Positions 1-6,357 of a DNA stretch of 9,249 nucleotides are shown piece after piece. The first letter of the stretch is position 1; the number at the start of each line of letters is the position of its first letter. The notes under the pieces are model-generated. The model was given only the letters and a program-made list of their open reading frames with translations. It searched no databases and was not told the origin of the DNA. The translations under genes and the position numbers were made by a program. Origin of the DNA: Acetobacteraceae bacterium (GTDB lineage Bacteria > Pseudomonadota > Alphaproteobacteria > Acetobacterales > Acetobacteraceae); the NCBI GenBank assembly GCA_019689515.1, contig JADGHI010000121.1:1-9249 (forward strand), written 5' to 3'.

Positions 1-6
1 CTACAA

Positions 7-34
7 CTGCCGCAGGCTTCACCGCCTGCGGCAG
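7..34. repeat. perfect 11-bp inverted repeat (hairpin)
   Basis: Arms CTGCCGCAGGC (7-17) and GCCTGCGGCAG (24-34) are exact reverse complements around the 6-base loop TTCACC. No T-run follows on either strand, so a standard intrinsic terminator is not supported. It lies just before the sequence that is fused to the DUF4336 fragment, so it may belong to a dispersed palindromic repeat or to the end of an inserted element. That reading is inference; only the symmetry is directly seen. Confidence 0.6.
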
Positions 35-36
35 GC

Positions 37-381
37 ATGACCTCGCCACCCGCGGCACCAAAACGTCGGCCGCGGACGCAAACCCGACAGGCTGCTAGCG
101 GCACGCTGATCCTGACCGACACGGTGCAGGCGCTCGAGCCCGCGCGGCTCGACCTGCCCACGCGCCTCTTTGCCGGCGCCGTCGGCGCAACGCGGGGCGA
201 GACGCCGGCCCATCTGCGCTGGGCGCTGGGCGACGCGGCGCACCGCGCGGCGAACCGCGCGGCGGCGGAGCGTCTGATCGCCTGGGCGCCGCAGCGGGTG
301 ATCTTCGCCCATGGCGCCTGGTTCCGGGACGACGCCCCGGCGCGGCTGGAACGGGCCTTCGCCTGGCTGCTGCGGGGCTGA
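37..381 (+). pseudogene. DUF4336 family protein, C-terminal fragment only
   Basis: From about position 97 the reading frame matches the C-terminal part of DUF4336 proteins, a metallo-beta-lactamase-like family of unproven function. Visible are the strand 'GTLILTDTV' with a following 'LEPARL', the Arg/Ala-rich helix 'AHRAANRAAAERLIAW', and the terminal 'RVIFAHGAWF' before the stop at 379-381. The family is usually about 230 residues long and only about 95 are present. The N-terminal 20 codons from the ATG at 37 (Pro, Arg and Thr rich) do not resemble the family, and the frame is open to the left edge with no ribosome-binding site visible before 37. I infer that the 5' half was lost by deletion or insertion with the break near 90-97. 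An intact but unusual small gene is possible and less likely. The family call is from recognised motifs. Confidence 0.6.
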
Positions 382-480
382 GCCGCGCCCCCGCGGCACG
401 TGACCACGGCGCACACCGTTGTGCCCCCCGCCCGTCCGTGGAACCCTGTCGCCAGCGCCACCGCAAGGATGCCGCCCGCC

Positions 481-1818
481 ATGAGCCACCTCGTCCACCG
501 CAGCCTGCGCCGCGACCCGCCCATCGCCGTCTCCGGCATGGGCATCTACCTCTACGATGCCGATGGCCGCGAGGTGATCGACGGCTCCGGCGGCGCCGCC
601 GTCGCCTGCCTCGGCCACGGGCACCCGAAGGTGCTCGCGGCGATGAAGGCGCAGATGGAGAAGCTCTGCTACGCCCACACCGCCCTCTTCTCCTGCGAGA
701 GCGCGGAGCGGCTCGCCGACATCATGGTCGGCCATGCGCCGGGCGGCCTGACCCACGCCTATTTCTGCTCCTCCGGCTCGGAGGGGAACGAGGCCGCGCT
801 GAAGATGGCGCGGCAGTACTTCCTCGAGATCGGCCAGCCGCAGCGCACGAAGTTCATCGCCCGCCGGCAGAGCTATCACGGCAACACCCTCGGCGCGCTT
901 GCGGCCGGCGGCAACGCGATGCGCCGCAAGCCCTACCTGCCGATCCTCTCGGACGCGTTCAGCCACGTCTCGCCCTGCTACGCCTACCGCGACCGGCGCG
1001 ACGACGAGAGCGACGAGCAGTACGTCGCCCGCCTCGCCGCCGAGCTGGAGGCGGAGTTCCAGCGCCTCGGCCCGCAGAACGTCATCGCCTTCATCGCCGA
1101 GACGGTGGTCGGCGCGACGCTCGGCTGCGTCACCGCGCTGCCCGGCTACTTCAAGGCGGTGCGCGAGATCTGCGACCGCCACGGCGCGCTGCTGATCCTC
1201 GACGAGGTGATGAGCGGCGTCGGCCGCTGCGGCACCATGCACGCCTGGGAGCAGGAGGGGATCACGCCCGACATCCAGGTGGTCGCGAAGGGCCTCGGCG
1301 GCGGCTACCAGCCGATCGGCGGCATCCTCGTCTCCGGCCGCGTGATCGAGGGGCTCGCCTCCGGCAGCGGCGCCTTCATGCACGGCCACACCTACCAGGC
1401 GCACCCGATGGCCTGCGCGGCGGCCGTCGCGGTGCAGGAGGTGATCCGCGAGGAGAACCTGCTCGAGAACGTCCGGCGCATGGGCGAGCGGCTGGAGCAA
1501 CGGCTGACCGAGCGCCTCGGCAACCACCACCATGTCGGCGACATCCGCGGCCGCGGCCTGTTCTGGGCCGTCGAGCTGGTGCGCGACCGCGCCAGCAAGG
1601 AGGTCTTCGACCCGGCGCTGAAGCTGAACGAGCGGGTGAAGATGGAGGCCTATGCGCGCGGCCTCGCCTGCTACCCGATGGGCGGCACGATAGACGGCCG
1701 GCTGGGCGATCACGTGATCCTCTCGCCGCCCTACACGGTCACTGCGGAGCAGATCGACACGATCATCGAGCGGTTCGGCGACGCGGTGGAGGCTGCCTGC
1801 GCGAGCGTGTCCGGCTGA
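481..1818 (+). CDS. aspartate aminotransferase family protein (class III, PLP-dependent)
   Basis: A 445-residue cytosolic fold-type I aminotransferase of the class III (ornithine/omega-aminotransferase) family. It would move an amino group from a donor such as an omega- or alpha-amino acid to a keto acid. Markers are the phosphate-binding 'SSGSEGNEA' (about 97-105), 'YHG' (132-134), the cofactor-ring aspartate in 'ILDEVMSGVGR' (D241), and the Schiff-base lysine in 'VVAKGLGGGY' (K270), followed by a Thr in the 'HGHTYQAHP' stretch. Length and all core residues are those of an active enzyme. The frame is open back to GTG 400, and ATG codons lie at 469 and 481. I chose 481 because the protein then begins as family members do; an AAGG at 464-467 is 13 bases upstream of it but too close to 469. 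It stands alone, with 99 bases after the DUF4336 relic and decayed sequence downstream. The substrate cannot be read from the sequence; a YodT-like or beta-alanine/taurine:pyruvate type is possible. Confidence 0.93.
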   Translation: MSHLVHRSLRRDPPIAVSGMGIYLYDADGREVIDGSGGAAVACLGHGHPKVLAAMKAQMEKLCYAHTALFSCESAERLADIMVGHAPGGLTHAYFCSSGSEGNEAALKMARQYFLEIGQPQRTKFIARRQSYHGNTLGALAAGGNAMRRKPYLPILSDAFSHVSPCYAYRDRRDDESDEQYVARLAAELEAEFQRLGPQNVIAFIAETVVGATLGCVTALPGYFKAVREICDRHGALLILDEVMSGVGRCGTMHAWEQEGITPDIQVVAKGLGGGYQPIGGILVSGRVIEGLASGSGAFMHGHTYQAHPMACAAAVAVQEVIREENLLENVRRMGERLEQRLTERLGNHHHVGDIRGRGLFWAVELVRDRASKEVFDPALKLNERVKMEAYARGLACYPMGGTIDGRLGDHVILSPPYTVTAEQIDTIIERFGDAVEAACASVSG

Positions 1819-1902
1819 GGGAAGGAGAGCCCCCGCGCCTCCTTCGTCGTCTCGTCCTTGCCCCGGCGGCGCTCGCGGGCGGCATTGGCACGGTGCCTTA
1901 AC

Positions 1903-1924
1903 GCGGACCCTCAACGCGGTCCGC
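1903..1924. repeat. short hairpin downstream of the aminotransferase
   Basis: GCGGACC (1903-1909) and GGTCCGC (1918-1924) are perfect complements around the loop CTCAACGC. It starts 85 bases after the aminotransferase stop. No T-run follows, so a role in ending transcription is only possible, not shown. A 7-bp GC stem can occur by chance in such GC-rich DNA. Confidence 0.35.
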
Positions 1925-2252
1925 TGGCATGGCCAGATAATCTGCGGCGTGTCGCGGGGCTTCGCCGGCTTCCCCGCGCCCAGCAGCCGCGACGAGATGA
2001 GCGGCCTCGACGCCGACTGTTGCCGCGCACTGGCCTTCGCGGTGCTCGGCGACGCCACCATGGCGCGCTTCGTGCCGCTCACCGCACAGGCGCTTCGCCG
2101 CGCTGCAGCCGCGTGAGATCGACGTGCCCTACCGCAATTCGACGCAGACCTTCCTGCGCGACAACTCGCTCGGGCTCCATCAGGGGCCGGCGAATTTCCA
2201 GGACGGCCAGGGTTTCGCGATACGGCGCGACGCCGCCGCTGCGACGCGATGA
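1922..2252 (+). pseudogene. frameshifted coding remnant, family not recognised
   Basis: Two abutting plus-strand frames read like one protein broken by a shift. The first, open from before 1922 to the TGA at 2114-2116, gives 'SRGFAGFPAP', then 'MSGLDADCCRALAFAVLGD' and 'ARFVPLTAQA'. The second, in another frame, runs over about 2091-2252 with 'PREIDVPYRNSTQTFLRDN' and 'LGLHQGPANF', and stops at 2250-2252. Their composition is balanced, with Asp, Asn, Gln, Phe and Tyr, unlike the Arg/Pro/Ala-rich shadow frames typical of this DNA. The join would lie near 2085-2095. No start with a ribosome-binding site is seen, so the 5' end is probably lost too. I do not recognise the family. An alternative is that only the second part is a genuine fragment. 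Confidence 0.4.
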
Positions 2253-2722
2253 CTCAGGACCGCTCCGCGTCCGCCAGCACCTTCTCCACGGTCGCGCCCA
2301 ACCCGGCGGACCATGCCTCGCTTGCGGCGGAACGCTGTGAGGCACGCCAACGCATGACGCTCGCGCGCCCCGGACGAGAACTGTGTGCCTTTGCCGGGGG
2401 CTCCGACACCATGTTGCCGGCCGATCAGCCCGCAGCTCCCGGCCTCGGCCGTTCCACCGCTACGCGGTCCAGGACCTGCTGCGCGCCCGGTGCCGCGCTG
2501 TAGGCGCCGACACCGCTGCCGGTACTGATCCGGCGATCCTGTCGGATTTTGATACGGGTTTCTGGCTAGGCCGGAAGTGGGATCGTCTATCTATACAGCG
2601 CGAGGTGGGCCGCCGCGGCTCGACGTTGGTCCCAAGCCCGCGAAACGGAAGGCCGTCACAGCCGGGCCGACAGCCCCGGCGCGGAGAACTGCTTTTATGC
2701 CCCGGATTTTCCCGCTCTGGGT

Positions 2723-2746
2723 GATCAACGGATTGATTTATTGATC
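2723..2746. promoter_or_regulatory. AT-rich inverted repeat, possible operator or promoter
   Basis: GATCAA (2723-2728) and TTGATC (2741-2746) are complementary, with a further TTGAT at 2733-2737 between them, so the ATCAA/TTGAT unit occurs three times in 24 bases. The surrounding AT-rich patch stands out in very GC-rich DNA, which suits a promoter or a regulator site. It lies about 230 bases before the DUF2092 start, farther than expected for a simple promoter, and no convincing -10 box is properly spaced. The function is a guess. Confidence 0.25.
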
Positions 2747-2976
2747 TGGGGTGTACCCGCAACCCGATGCGGCGCAGAACGCAGGGGGCAGGAGCAGGAA
2801 TCCCCTGGCCGGTGTTGAGGCGGGGCCGAGAATAGCGACAGACGGCGCCCGATTCTGCTCTTCAGCAGGGTGCAGTCATCCAGCAGCGGCATGACGCGGG
2901 CAGAGACGTACGGGGAGACCCGCTTCTTCCGGCGCGATGCGCGATGGCCACGGCACGAAAGGCCCAGGAGGAACCC

Positions 2977-3765
2977 ATGAAATTGTGGCCCTACTTCACC
3001 AAGGCGGTTGCGGCCCCCGCGGTGGTCGGGATGTGCGTCCTTGCGCCGGCTCCGGGTGCGCGCGCGGCGGACGCGGTCGATCCCGACGCCCAAGGCGTGC
3101 TCGCTGCCATGTCGAGCTATCTGGGAGGCCTGGGGAGCTTCTCGGTCGAATACGCCGCCGTCGACGAGATCGTCACCCCTGAGGGCGAGAAGCTGCAGTT
3201 CATCCACTCGGGCGAGATCACGGTGCAGCGGCCGGACCGGATGCGCGCAACCCGCAGGGGCGCGGCCGGCGCCGCCGAAGTGTTCCTCGACGGCGGAGCG
3301 CTCACCCTCTTCGGGACGGAAGCCAACGGATACCTGCGACTCCCCGCGTCCGGCATCGACGCCGCGATCGATGCCGTGCGCCGCCTGGGGTTCGACGCGC
3401 CCGGCGCCGATCTCCTCGCCTCCAAGCCGTTGGACAGCTCGACGACGGACGTGACCAGCGGCGCCCACATCGGGATGACCTTCATCGACGAGGCCCAGGT
3501 GCACCAGCTCGCCTTCCGCGGCGCGGAGGTGGATTGGCAGTTGTGGGTGACGACCGGGGACAGGCCGCTGCCGGTCCGACTCGTGATAACCACCAAAACG
3601 GTCAGTGGCGCGCCGCAATATACGCTGCAGCTCAGAAACTGGAACGTCGCGCCGCAGATCGACGCCGCGCGGTTCGCGTTCACGCCGCCGCAGGGCGCAC
3701 GGCCGCTCGATCCGAATTCGGTCTCGGTCAATGCCGTCGGCGACATGACCATCAAGAGGGAGTGA
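2977..3765 (+). CDS. DUF2092 domain-containing secreted protein
   Basis: A 262-residue exported protein of the DUF2092 family, whose members are predicted periplasmic proteins with a lipoprotein-carrier (LolA/LppX)-like beta fold; the biochemical role is not established. A Sec signal peptide spans about 1-30, ending 'PGARA-AD'. The mature part follows the family order: helix 'GVLAAMSSYLGGLGSFSVEY' (about 40-60), 'GEKLQFIHSGEITVQRPDRM', 'VFLDGGALTLFG', 'VDWQLWVTTGDRPLPVRLVI' and the terminal 'FAFTPPQGARPL'. The start at 2977 is set by a perfect AGGAGG at 2966-2971, five bases upstream; the in-frame ATG at 2944 would misplace the signal peptide. Its stop is eight bases before the next small gene, so the two are probably co-transcribed. 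Cys20 in the leader is not in a lipobox, so it is probably not a lipoprotein. Confidence 0.92.
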   Translation: MKLWPYFTKAVAAPAVVGMCVLAPAPGARAADAVDPDAQGVLAAMSSYLGGLGSFSVEYAAVDEIVTPEGEKLQFIHSGEITVQRPDRMRATRRGAAGAAEVFLDGGALTLFGTEANGYLRLPASGIDAAIDAVRRLGFDAPGADLLASKPLDSSTTDVTSGAHIGMTFIDEAQVHQLAFRGAEVDWQLWVTTGDRPLPVRLVITTKTVSGAPQYTLQLRNWNVAPQIDAARFAFTPPQGARPLDPNSVSVNAVGDMTIKRE

Positions 3766-3773
3766 GCAGAGCC

Positions 3774-3974
3774 ATGTCGAGCAGCCTGAAGGTGGCCATT
3801 GGCATCCTGGCGTTCGCCTTCGTCATGGCGGCGAATCCGGTGTCGTACGTGCGTCACGCGTCCTGGACGTCAACCGCCGAGGCGGTGGTGGGCCGTCCGG
3901 CTACGCCGGTCAGCGTCGCCGGCGTGGCGCGGCGCACAACGCGGCGCTGCATGGCGGGCGTGTACTATTGCTAG
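3774..3974 (+). CDS. small exported protein paired with DUF2092
   Basis: A 66-residue protein with a short positively charged start and a hydrophobic helix (about 5-20, 'VAIGILAFAFVMAA'), followed by a basic tail containing 'AVVGRPATPVSVAGVARRTTRR' split across about 37-58, ending in 'AGVYYC'. From memory, short proteins with this 'VGRP-TPVS-AGVARRTTRR' block are often found beside DUF2092 genes in alphaproteobacteria; their function is unknown. I infer export or membrane anchoring. The start at 3774 follows the DUF2092 stop by eight bases, with a purine-rich AAGAGGGAG (3754-3762) inside the upstream gene serving as a possible ribosome-binding site. The two cysteines near the C-terminus (in 'RRCMAG' and the last residue) could form a disulphide, which is inference. 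Confidence 0.75.
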   Translation: MSSSLKVAIGILAFAFVMAANPVSYVRHASWTSTAEAVVGRPATPVSVAGVARRTTRRCMAGVYYC

Positions 3975-4239
3975 ACGCCCGTCCTCGGAACGCCGTTCGG
4001 CGCCGGTGAGAGACGTCGGTGGCGGGACAGGGCGCACCGCGCCACGCTGGTTCGTGCCGCCGTGGCGTTGGCGGGCCTGAGGGGTTATGGGCGGTCGGGG
4101 CAGCGCCCAATCCTTGTCGGGACCTCCTACGCCATCACTTCCCTCAGCAGGAGCCCTGCGCTGCGTGTGGGCGGAGACGCCCGCGTGGCAACGACGGTCT
4201 GCTTCGGCTCGAACTCGACGTTCCTGTGCCATTCCGAAG
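3975..4239. other. no recognisable gene; probable decayed DNA
   Basis: The frames here are Arg/Pro/Gly-rich or break often and match nothing I recognise. The only local symmetry is a GGGCG-GAGA-CGCCC hairpin at 4169-4182. Because it runs directly into the aapJ-like relic, much of it may be the worn-down body of that gene or a deletion scar. No terminator with a T-run is seen after the small exported protein gene. Confidence 0.4.
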
Positions 4240-4385
4240 CGGGCTCTGAACGCGATCCGTGCGGTCAGAAACTACGGCGAGCTGTTCGAGCGCAATGTCG
4301 GCCAGGCGAGCCCGCTCAGCTCCAGCGGGAGCTGAATGGGCTGTGGACCCGCGGCGGGCTCATGGACGCGCTTCCGTTCCGCTGA
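4240..4385 (+). pseudogene. aapJ: C-terminal relic of an AapJ-type amino-acid-binding protein
   Basis: The frame at 4240-4317 gives 'RALNAIRAV', 'NYGELFERNVG' and 'SPL'. The next frame from 4317 continues as 'QLQRELNGLWTRGGLMD' and 'PFR' up to the TGA at 4383-4385. Joined, they match the end of the periplasmic binding protein of the general L-amino-acid ABC transporter (AapJ/BztA family), whose C-terminus reads like 'NYGE-FERN-G---PL-L-RGLN-LW--GGL-Y-PP-R'. A single missing base at about 4318 (an 'aag' lysine codon reduced to 'ag') explains the frame change. Only about 49 of about 340 residues remain, and no aapQMP transporter genes are near. It is a dead gene fragment, not a working protein. 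Confidence 0.72.
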
Positions 4386-4392
4386 ACGCGCA

Positions 4393-4417
4393 CGAACCAT
4401 CCCATCCGGGCGGCGTT
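4393..4417 (+). promoter_or_regulatory. candidate EcfG-type (general stress) promoter for csbD
   Basis: CGAAC at 4393-4397 and CGTT at 4414-4417 are 16 bases apart. This is one base from the GGAAC-N16/17-cGTT pattern recognised by alphaproteobacterial EcfG sigma factors of the PhyR-NepR general stress response. Transcription would start near 4425, giving a leader of about 28 bases before the csbD start at 4453. CsbD genes are frequent members of such stress regulons, which supports the reading. With one mismatch and a short motif, chance is not excluded. Confidence 0.42.
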
Positions 4418-4452
4418 GTCCCTCGGCACGGGACGACATGAGGATGACACGG

Positions 4453-4647
4453 ATGGACAAGGACCGCATCGAGGGCGCCGCAAAGCAGGCCAAGGGCTCC
4501 ATCAAGAAGGGCGTCGGCGAGCTGACCGGCGACGAGAAGATGAAGGCCGAAGGCCAGGCCGAAAAAGCCGCGGGCAAGGTGCAGAACACGGTCGGCGGCG
4601 CCAAGGACGCGGTGCGCGACGCGGTGCACGGCAAGGACCGCGGCTGA
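4453..4647 (+). CDS. CsbD family stress-response protein
   Basis: A 64-residue, highly charged, Cys- and Trp-free protein of the CsbD family, named after a sigma-B-controlled gene of Bacillus subtilis. These proteins are abundant under general stress, but their molecular role is unknown. It begins with the family signature 'MDKDRIEGAAKQAKG' and continues with 'GVGELTGDEKMKAEGQAEKA' (about 21-40) and 'AAGKVQNTVGGAKDAVRD'. It is predicted soluble and mostly helical. In-frame ATGs lie at 4438, 4444 and 4453; I chose 4453 because family members start with MDKDRI, and GAGG at 4440-4443 is nine bases upstream. It appears to be a single-gene unit with a possible EcfG promoter before it and a strong terminator after it. 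Confidence 0.93.
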   Translation: MDKDRIEGAAKQAKGSIKKGVGELTGDEKMKAEGQAEKAAGKVQNTVGGAKDAVRDAVHGKDRG

Positions 4648-4679
4648 CACGGCCCGCGCCGCGGAGCGCGTGAAAGAAG

Positions 4680-4709
4680 CCCTCCCCCGCGACTGTGGGG
4701 GAGGGTTTT
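4680..4709 (+). terminator. intrinsic terminator of csbD
   Basis: CCCTCCCCC (4680-4688) pairs perfectly with GGGGGAGGG (4697-4705) around an 8-base loop, followed at once by TTTTCT. This is a textbook rho-independent terminator, 33 bases after the csbD stop, reading in the plus direction. On the minus strand no clean T-run follows, so it is less likely to end transcripts from the LLM gene. Confidence 0.88.
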
Positions 4710-4711
4710 CT

Positions 4712-5040
4712 GTATGTGCGGTGGCATCGCGCACGCGGCGTCACGTCGCGTCCGCGGGCATCGCCACCGCCTCGCAGAGCCAGGGCCGCATGTCAGCGCG
4801 GGCCGGTTGCACTTGTCCGTCCGGCGCCGGAGGCGGGAATCCTCCTCCCATGCGGGGGTGCAGTTCGGATCGTTGATCGAGGAGGAACCGCCAGGCCTTG
4901 CCCCGCAGCCGGGCACGCGCCGGCCGCTCCTTTGCGGCTGCGACTCGCTCTCGAGGCGCGGGGCGTTCGTCGGGTCGCGAGTGTTGCAGCAGAAGCCGGC
5001 AAGGCGTGAATCCAGGAGGCCGCCTCGGTCCCGCCCGCCG
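4712..5040. other. intergenic stretch without a supported gene
   Basis: It lies between the csbD terminator and the 3' end of the minus-strand LLM oxidoreductase gene. The LLM frame stays open past its stop on the minus strand down to a TGA at 4741-4743, but the encoded peptide is Arg/Pro/Ala-rich and unrecognised, with no convincing start. An 8-bp inverted repeat, GCGGTGGC (4718-4725) and GCCACCGC (4763-4770), is present. I see no RNA gene or mobile-element end. No clear terminator for the LLM gene is visible. Confidence 0.4.
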
Positions 5041-6180
5041 TTATCCTGCGACGGCAGTGGCAACGGCCGGTGATGCCGCGCCGTAGCGGGCGCGGAAGGC
5101 CGCGGAAAAGGCCGGCGCCACCTCCGCCGCAAAGCGCGCGAGGCTCTCGCGCTGGAGCGACTTCGGGAAGCCCGGCGTGGTCGAGCCGACCAGGAAGTAG
5201 TCGAAGCCCACCGCCGCCAGCGCCGCCACGCGCGCGCGGATCGTCTCCGGGCTGCCGACCAGGTTCATCGCCATGTAGGGGCCGAGCGCATCCGGATTCG
5301 TCAGCTTGCGCAGGTTGGCGAACATCCGGCTGAAGTCCTTGTAGTCCTCGATCCCCTCCCAGGGATTCCGGTCCACCTCGTAGTGCCGGCATTGCAGCTC
5401 GAAATAGGCCGGGAAGTAGCGCCGGCCGAGCGCCTGCGCCTCCGCGTCCGTGTCCGCCACCAGCAGCTTGATCGAGACCGGCAGATGCACGCCCGCCGTC
5501 GCGCTGCCCGTCTCCTCCGCGCGTGCCCGCCAGGTGCCGAGGATCTTCGCCAGCAGGTGGTCCGGGAAGGTGGAGAGGCAGAGCGGTGGCAGGCCCTGCT
5601 CCGCCATGATCGCCGCGCTGCCCGGGCTGCCGATCGCGCCGTAGAACCGGACCGGCTTCTCTGGCAGCGGCGTCGGCCGCAGCGTGATCGGGTTGGGCAC
5701 GCGGTAGTACTTGCCCTCGAAGGTAAAGGGCTCGCCCGAGAGCGCGAGGCGGATGACGCGCACCGCCTCCGCGAAGCGGCCGCGCGCTTCGCGCATGTCC
5801 ACGCCGAAGGCGTCGTATTCCAGCTTCGCCGTGCCCCGCCCGATGCCGATGTGCAGCCTGCCACGCGTCAGGTTGTTGAGCATGGACAGCTCCTCGGCCA
5901 CCCGCAGCGGGTGGTGCCAGGGCAGCACCAGCACCGCCGTGCCGAGGCCGAGATCGGGGCATTCGCGCGCGATGTGCGAGAGCAGCAGCAGCGGGCTCGG
6001 CGTCGGGAAGTAGTCGCTGAAATGGTGCTCCAGCATCCACGCCGCCTCGAAGCCGAGCCCGGCGCCGAAGGCACAGAACTCCACCACGTCCCGGTAGAGC
6101 ACCTGGTCGGGCTCCGGCCGGTCGGAGGCGGGCGAGGCCTGGAAGGCAAAGGTGAGGTCGCGAACGGCTGGCTCGGCCAT
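5041..6180 (-). CDS. LLM class flavin-dependent oxidoreductase (luciferase-like monooxygenase)
   Basis: A 379-residue cytosolic enzyme of the bacterial luciferase-like superfamily. Members use reduced FMN or F420 to oxidise or cleave organic substrates; in this lineage FMNH2 supplied by a separate reductase is likelier. Markers are 'GLGFEAAWMLEHHFSDY' (41-57), the beta-barrel strand 'LGLGTAVLVLPWHHPLRVAEE' split over 77-97, 'LTRGRLHIGIGRG' (104-116), and the C-terminal 'ETIRARVAALAAVGFDYFLV'. Length is normal and no core segment is missing. The minus-strand start at 6180 is preceded by GGAGG (complement of 6193-6197) 12 bases upstream, somewhat far but the best candidate. It is divergent from the SDR gene with 177 bases between them, an arrangement that often means shared control. 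The substrate is unknown; the SDR could act on its product, which is inference. Confidence 0.93.
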   Translation of the reverse strand: MAEPAVRDLTFAFQASPASDRPEPDQVLYRDVVEFCAFGAGLGFEAAWMLEHHFSDYFPTPSPLLLLSHIARECPDLGLGTAVLVLPWHHPLRVAEELSMLNNLTRGRLHIGIGRGTAKLEYDAFGVDMREARGRFAEAVRVIRLALSGEPFTFEGKYYRVPNPITLRPTPLPEKPVRFYGAIGSPGSAAIMAEQGLPPLCLSTFPDHLLAKILGTWRARAEETGSATAGVHLPVSIKLLVADTDAEAQALGRRYFPAYFELQCRHYEVDRNPWEGIEDYKDFSRMFANLRKLTNPDALGPYMAMNLVGSPETIRARVAALAAVGFDYFLVGSTTPGFPKSLQRESLARFAAEVAPAFSAAFRARYGAASPAVATAVAG

Positions 6181-6257
6181 CGTGTGGTGTTTCCTCCGCG
6201 CGGTTCCGGCACAGGGTGGCGCAGCGGCGCGGCCCTGCCAACCGCCAGCCGGCTGCC

Positions 6258-6276
6258 TGCCGCCCGCCCGGCGGCA
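6258..6276. promoter_or_regulatory. inverted repeat in the divergent LLM/SDR promoter region
   Basis: TGCCGCC (6258-6264) and GGCGGCA (6270-6276) are perfect complements around CGCCC. They sit near the middle of the 177-base gap between the two divergent starts. A second, outer pair, GCCAGCC (6244-6250) and GGCTGGC (6309-6315), encloses them. The position suits an operator for a regulator of both genes, but no regulator gene is adjacent and GC-rich DNA yields such pairs by chance. Confidence 0.3.
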
Positions 6277-6357
6277 TGCCCCCTGTCGCAAGCGCGGCGC
6301 CGGTGGCAGGCTGGCACCCCGGCTTCGCCGCAACGCGCAAGGAGGAGGAAACATCGG

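Larger units (their letters stand above)
1819..2976. other. 1.16-kb stretch without an intact gene
   Basis: No open frame here has a family match, a good ribosome-binding site and a plausible length together. It contains a small hairpin (1903-1924), a frameshifted coding remnant (about 1922-2252), an AT-rich inverted repeat (2723-2746) and the leader of the DUF2092 gene. Between about 2540 and 2760 the base composition is visibly less GC-rich than in the flanking genes. A short minus-strand frame ending with a TGA near 2253 ('GATVEKVLADAERS') looks protein-like but I cannot identify it. I read the stretch as degraded genes, not as regulatory DNA. Confidence 0.55.

Noticed and set aside
400..480. 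GTG start at 400 (or ATG at 469) for the aminotransferase
   Set aside because: The extra residues are Pro/Ala-rich and unlike family N-termini, and neither start has a properly spaced ribosome-binding site.
19..2082. 687-codon minus-strand open frame across the aminotransferase
   Set aside because: It lies opposite a clearly identified enzyme gene, its product is Arg/Ala/Gly-rich without domain motifs, and long antisense frames are expected from codon bias in very GC-rich genes.
2253..2360. Short minus-strand peptide ending 'GATVEKVLADAERS'
   Set aside because: Plausible C-terminal sequence but under 40 codons, no recognised family and no clear start; could be a relic or chance.
2725..3618. 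297-codon minus-strand frame over the DUF2092 gene and its leader
   Set aside because: Mostly antisense to DUF2092. The tail over 2760-2940 ('RKKRVSPYVSARVMPLLDD') looked somewhat protein-like, but I could not tie it to any family or start.
4019..4249. Plus-strand frame of 76 codons after the small exported protein gene
   Set aside because: No family match, poor composition, and its frame disagrees with the aapJ relic that follows.
4741..5040. Minus-strand frame continuing after the LLM stop
   Set aside because: Arg/Pro-rich, no family, no convincing start codon with a ribosome-binding site.
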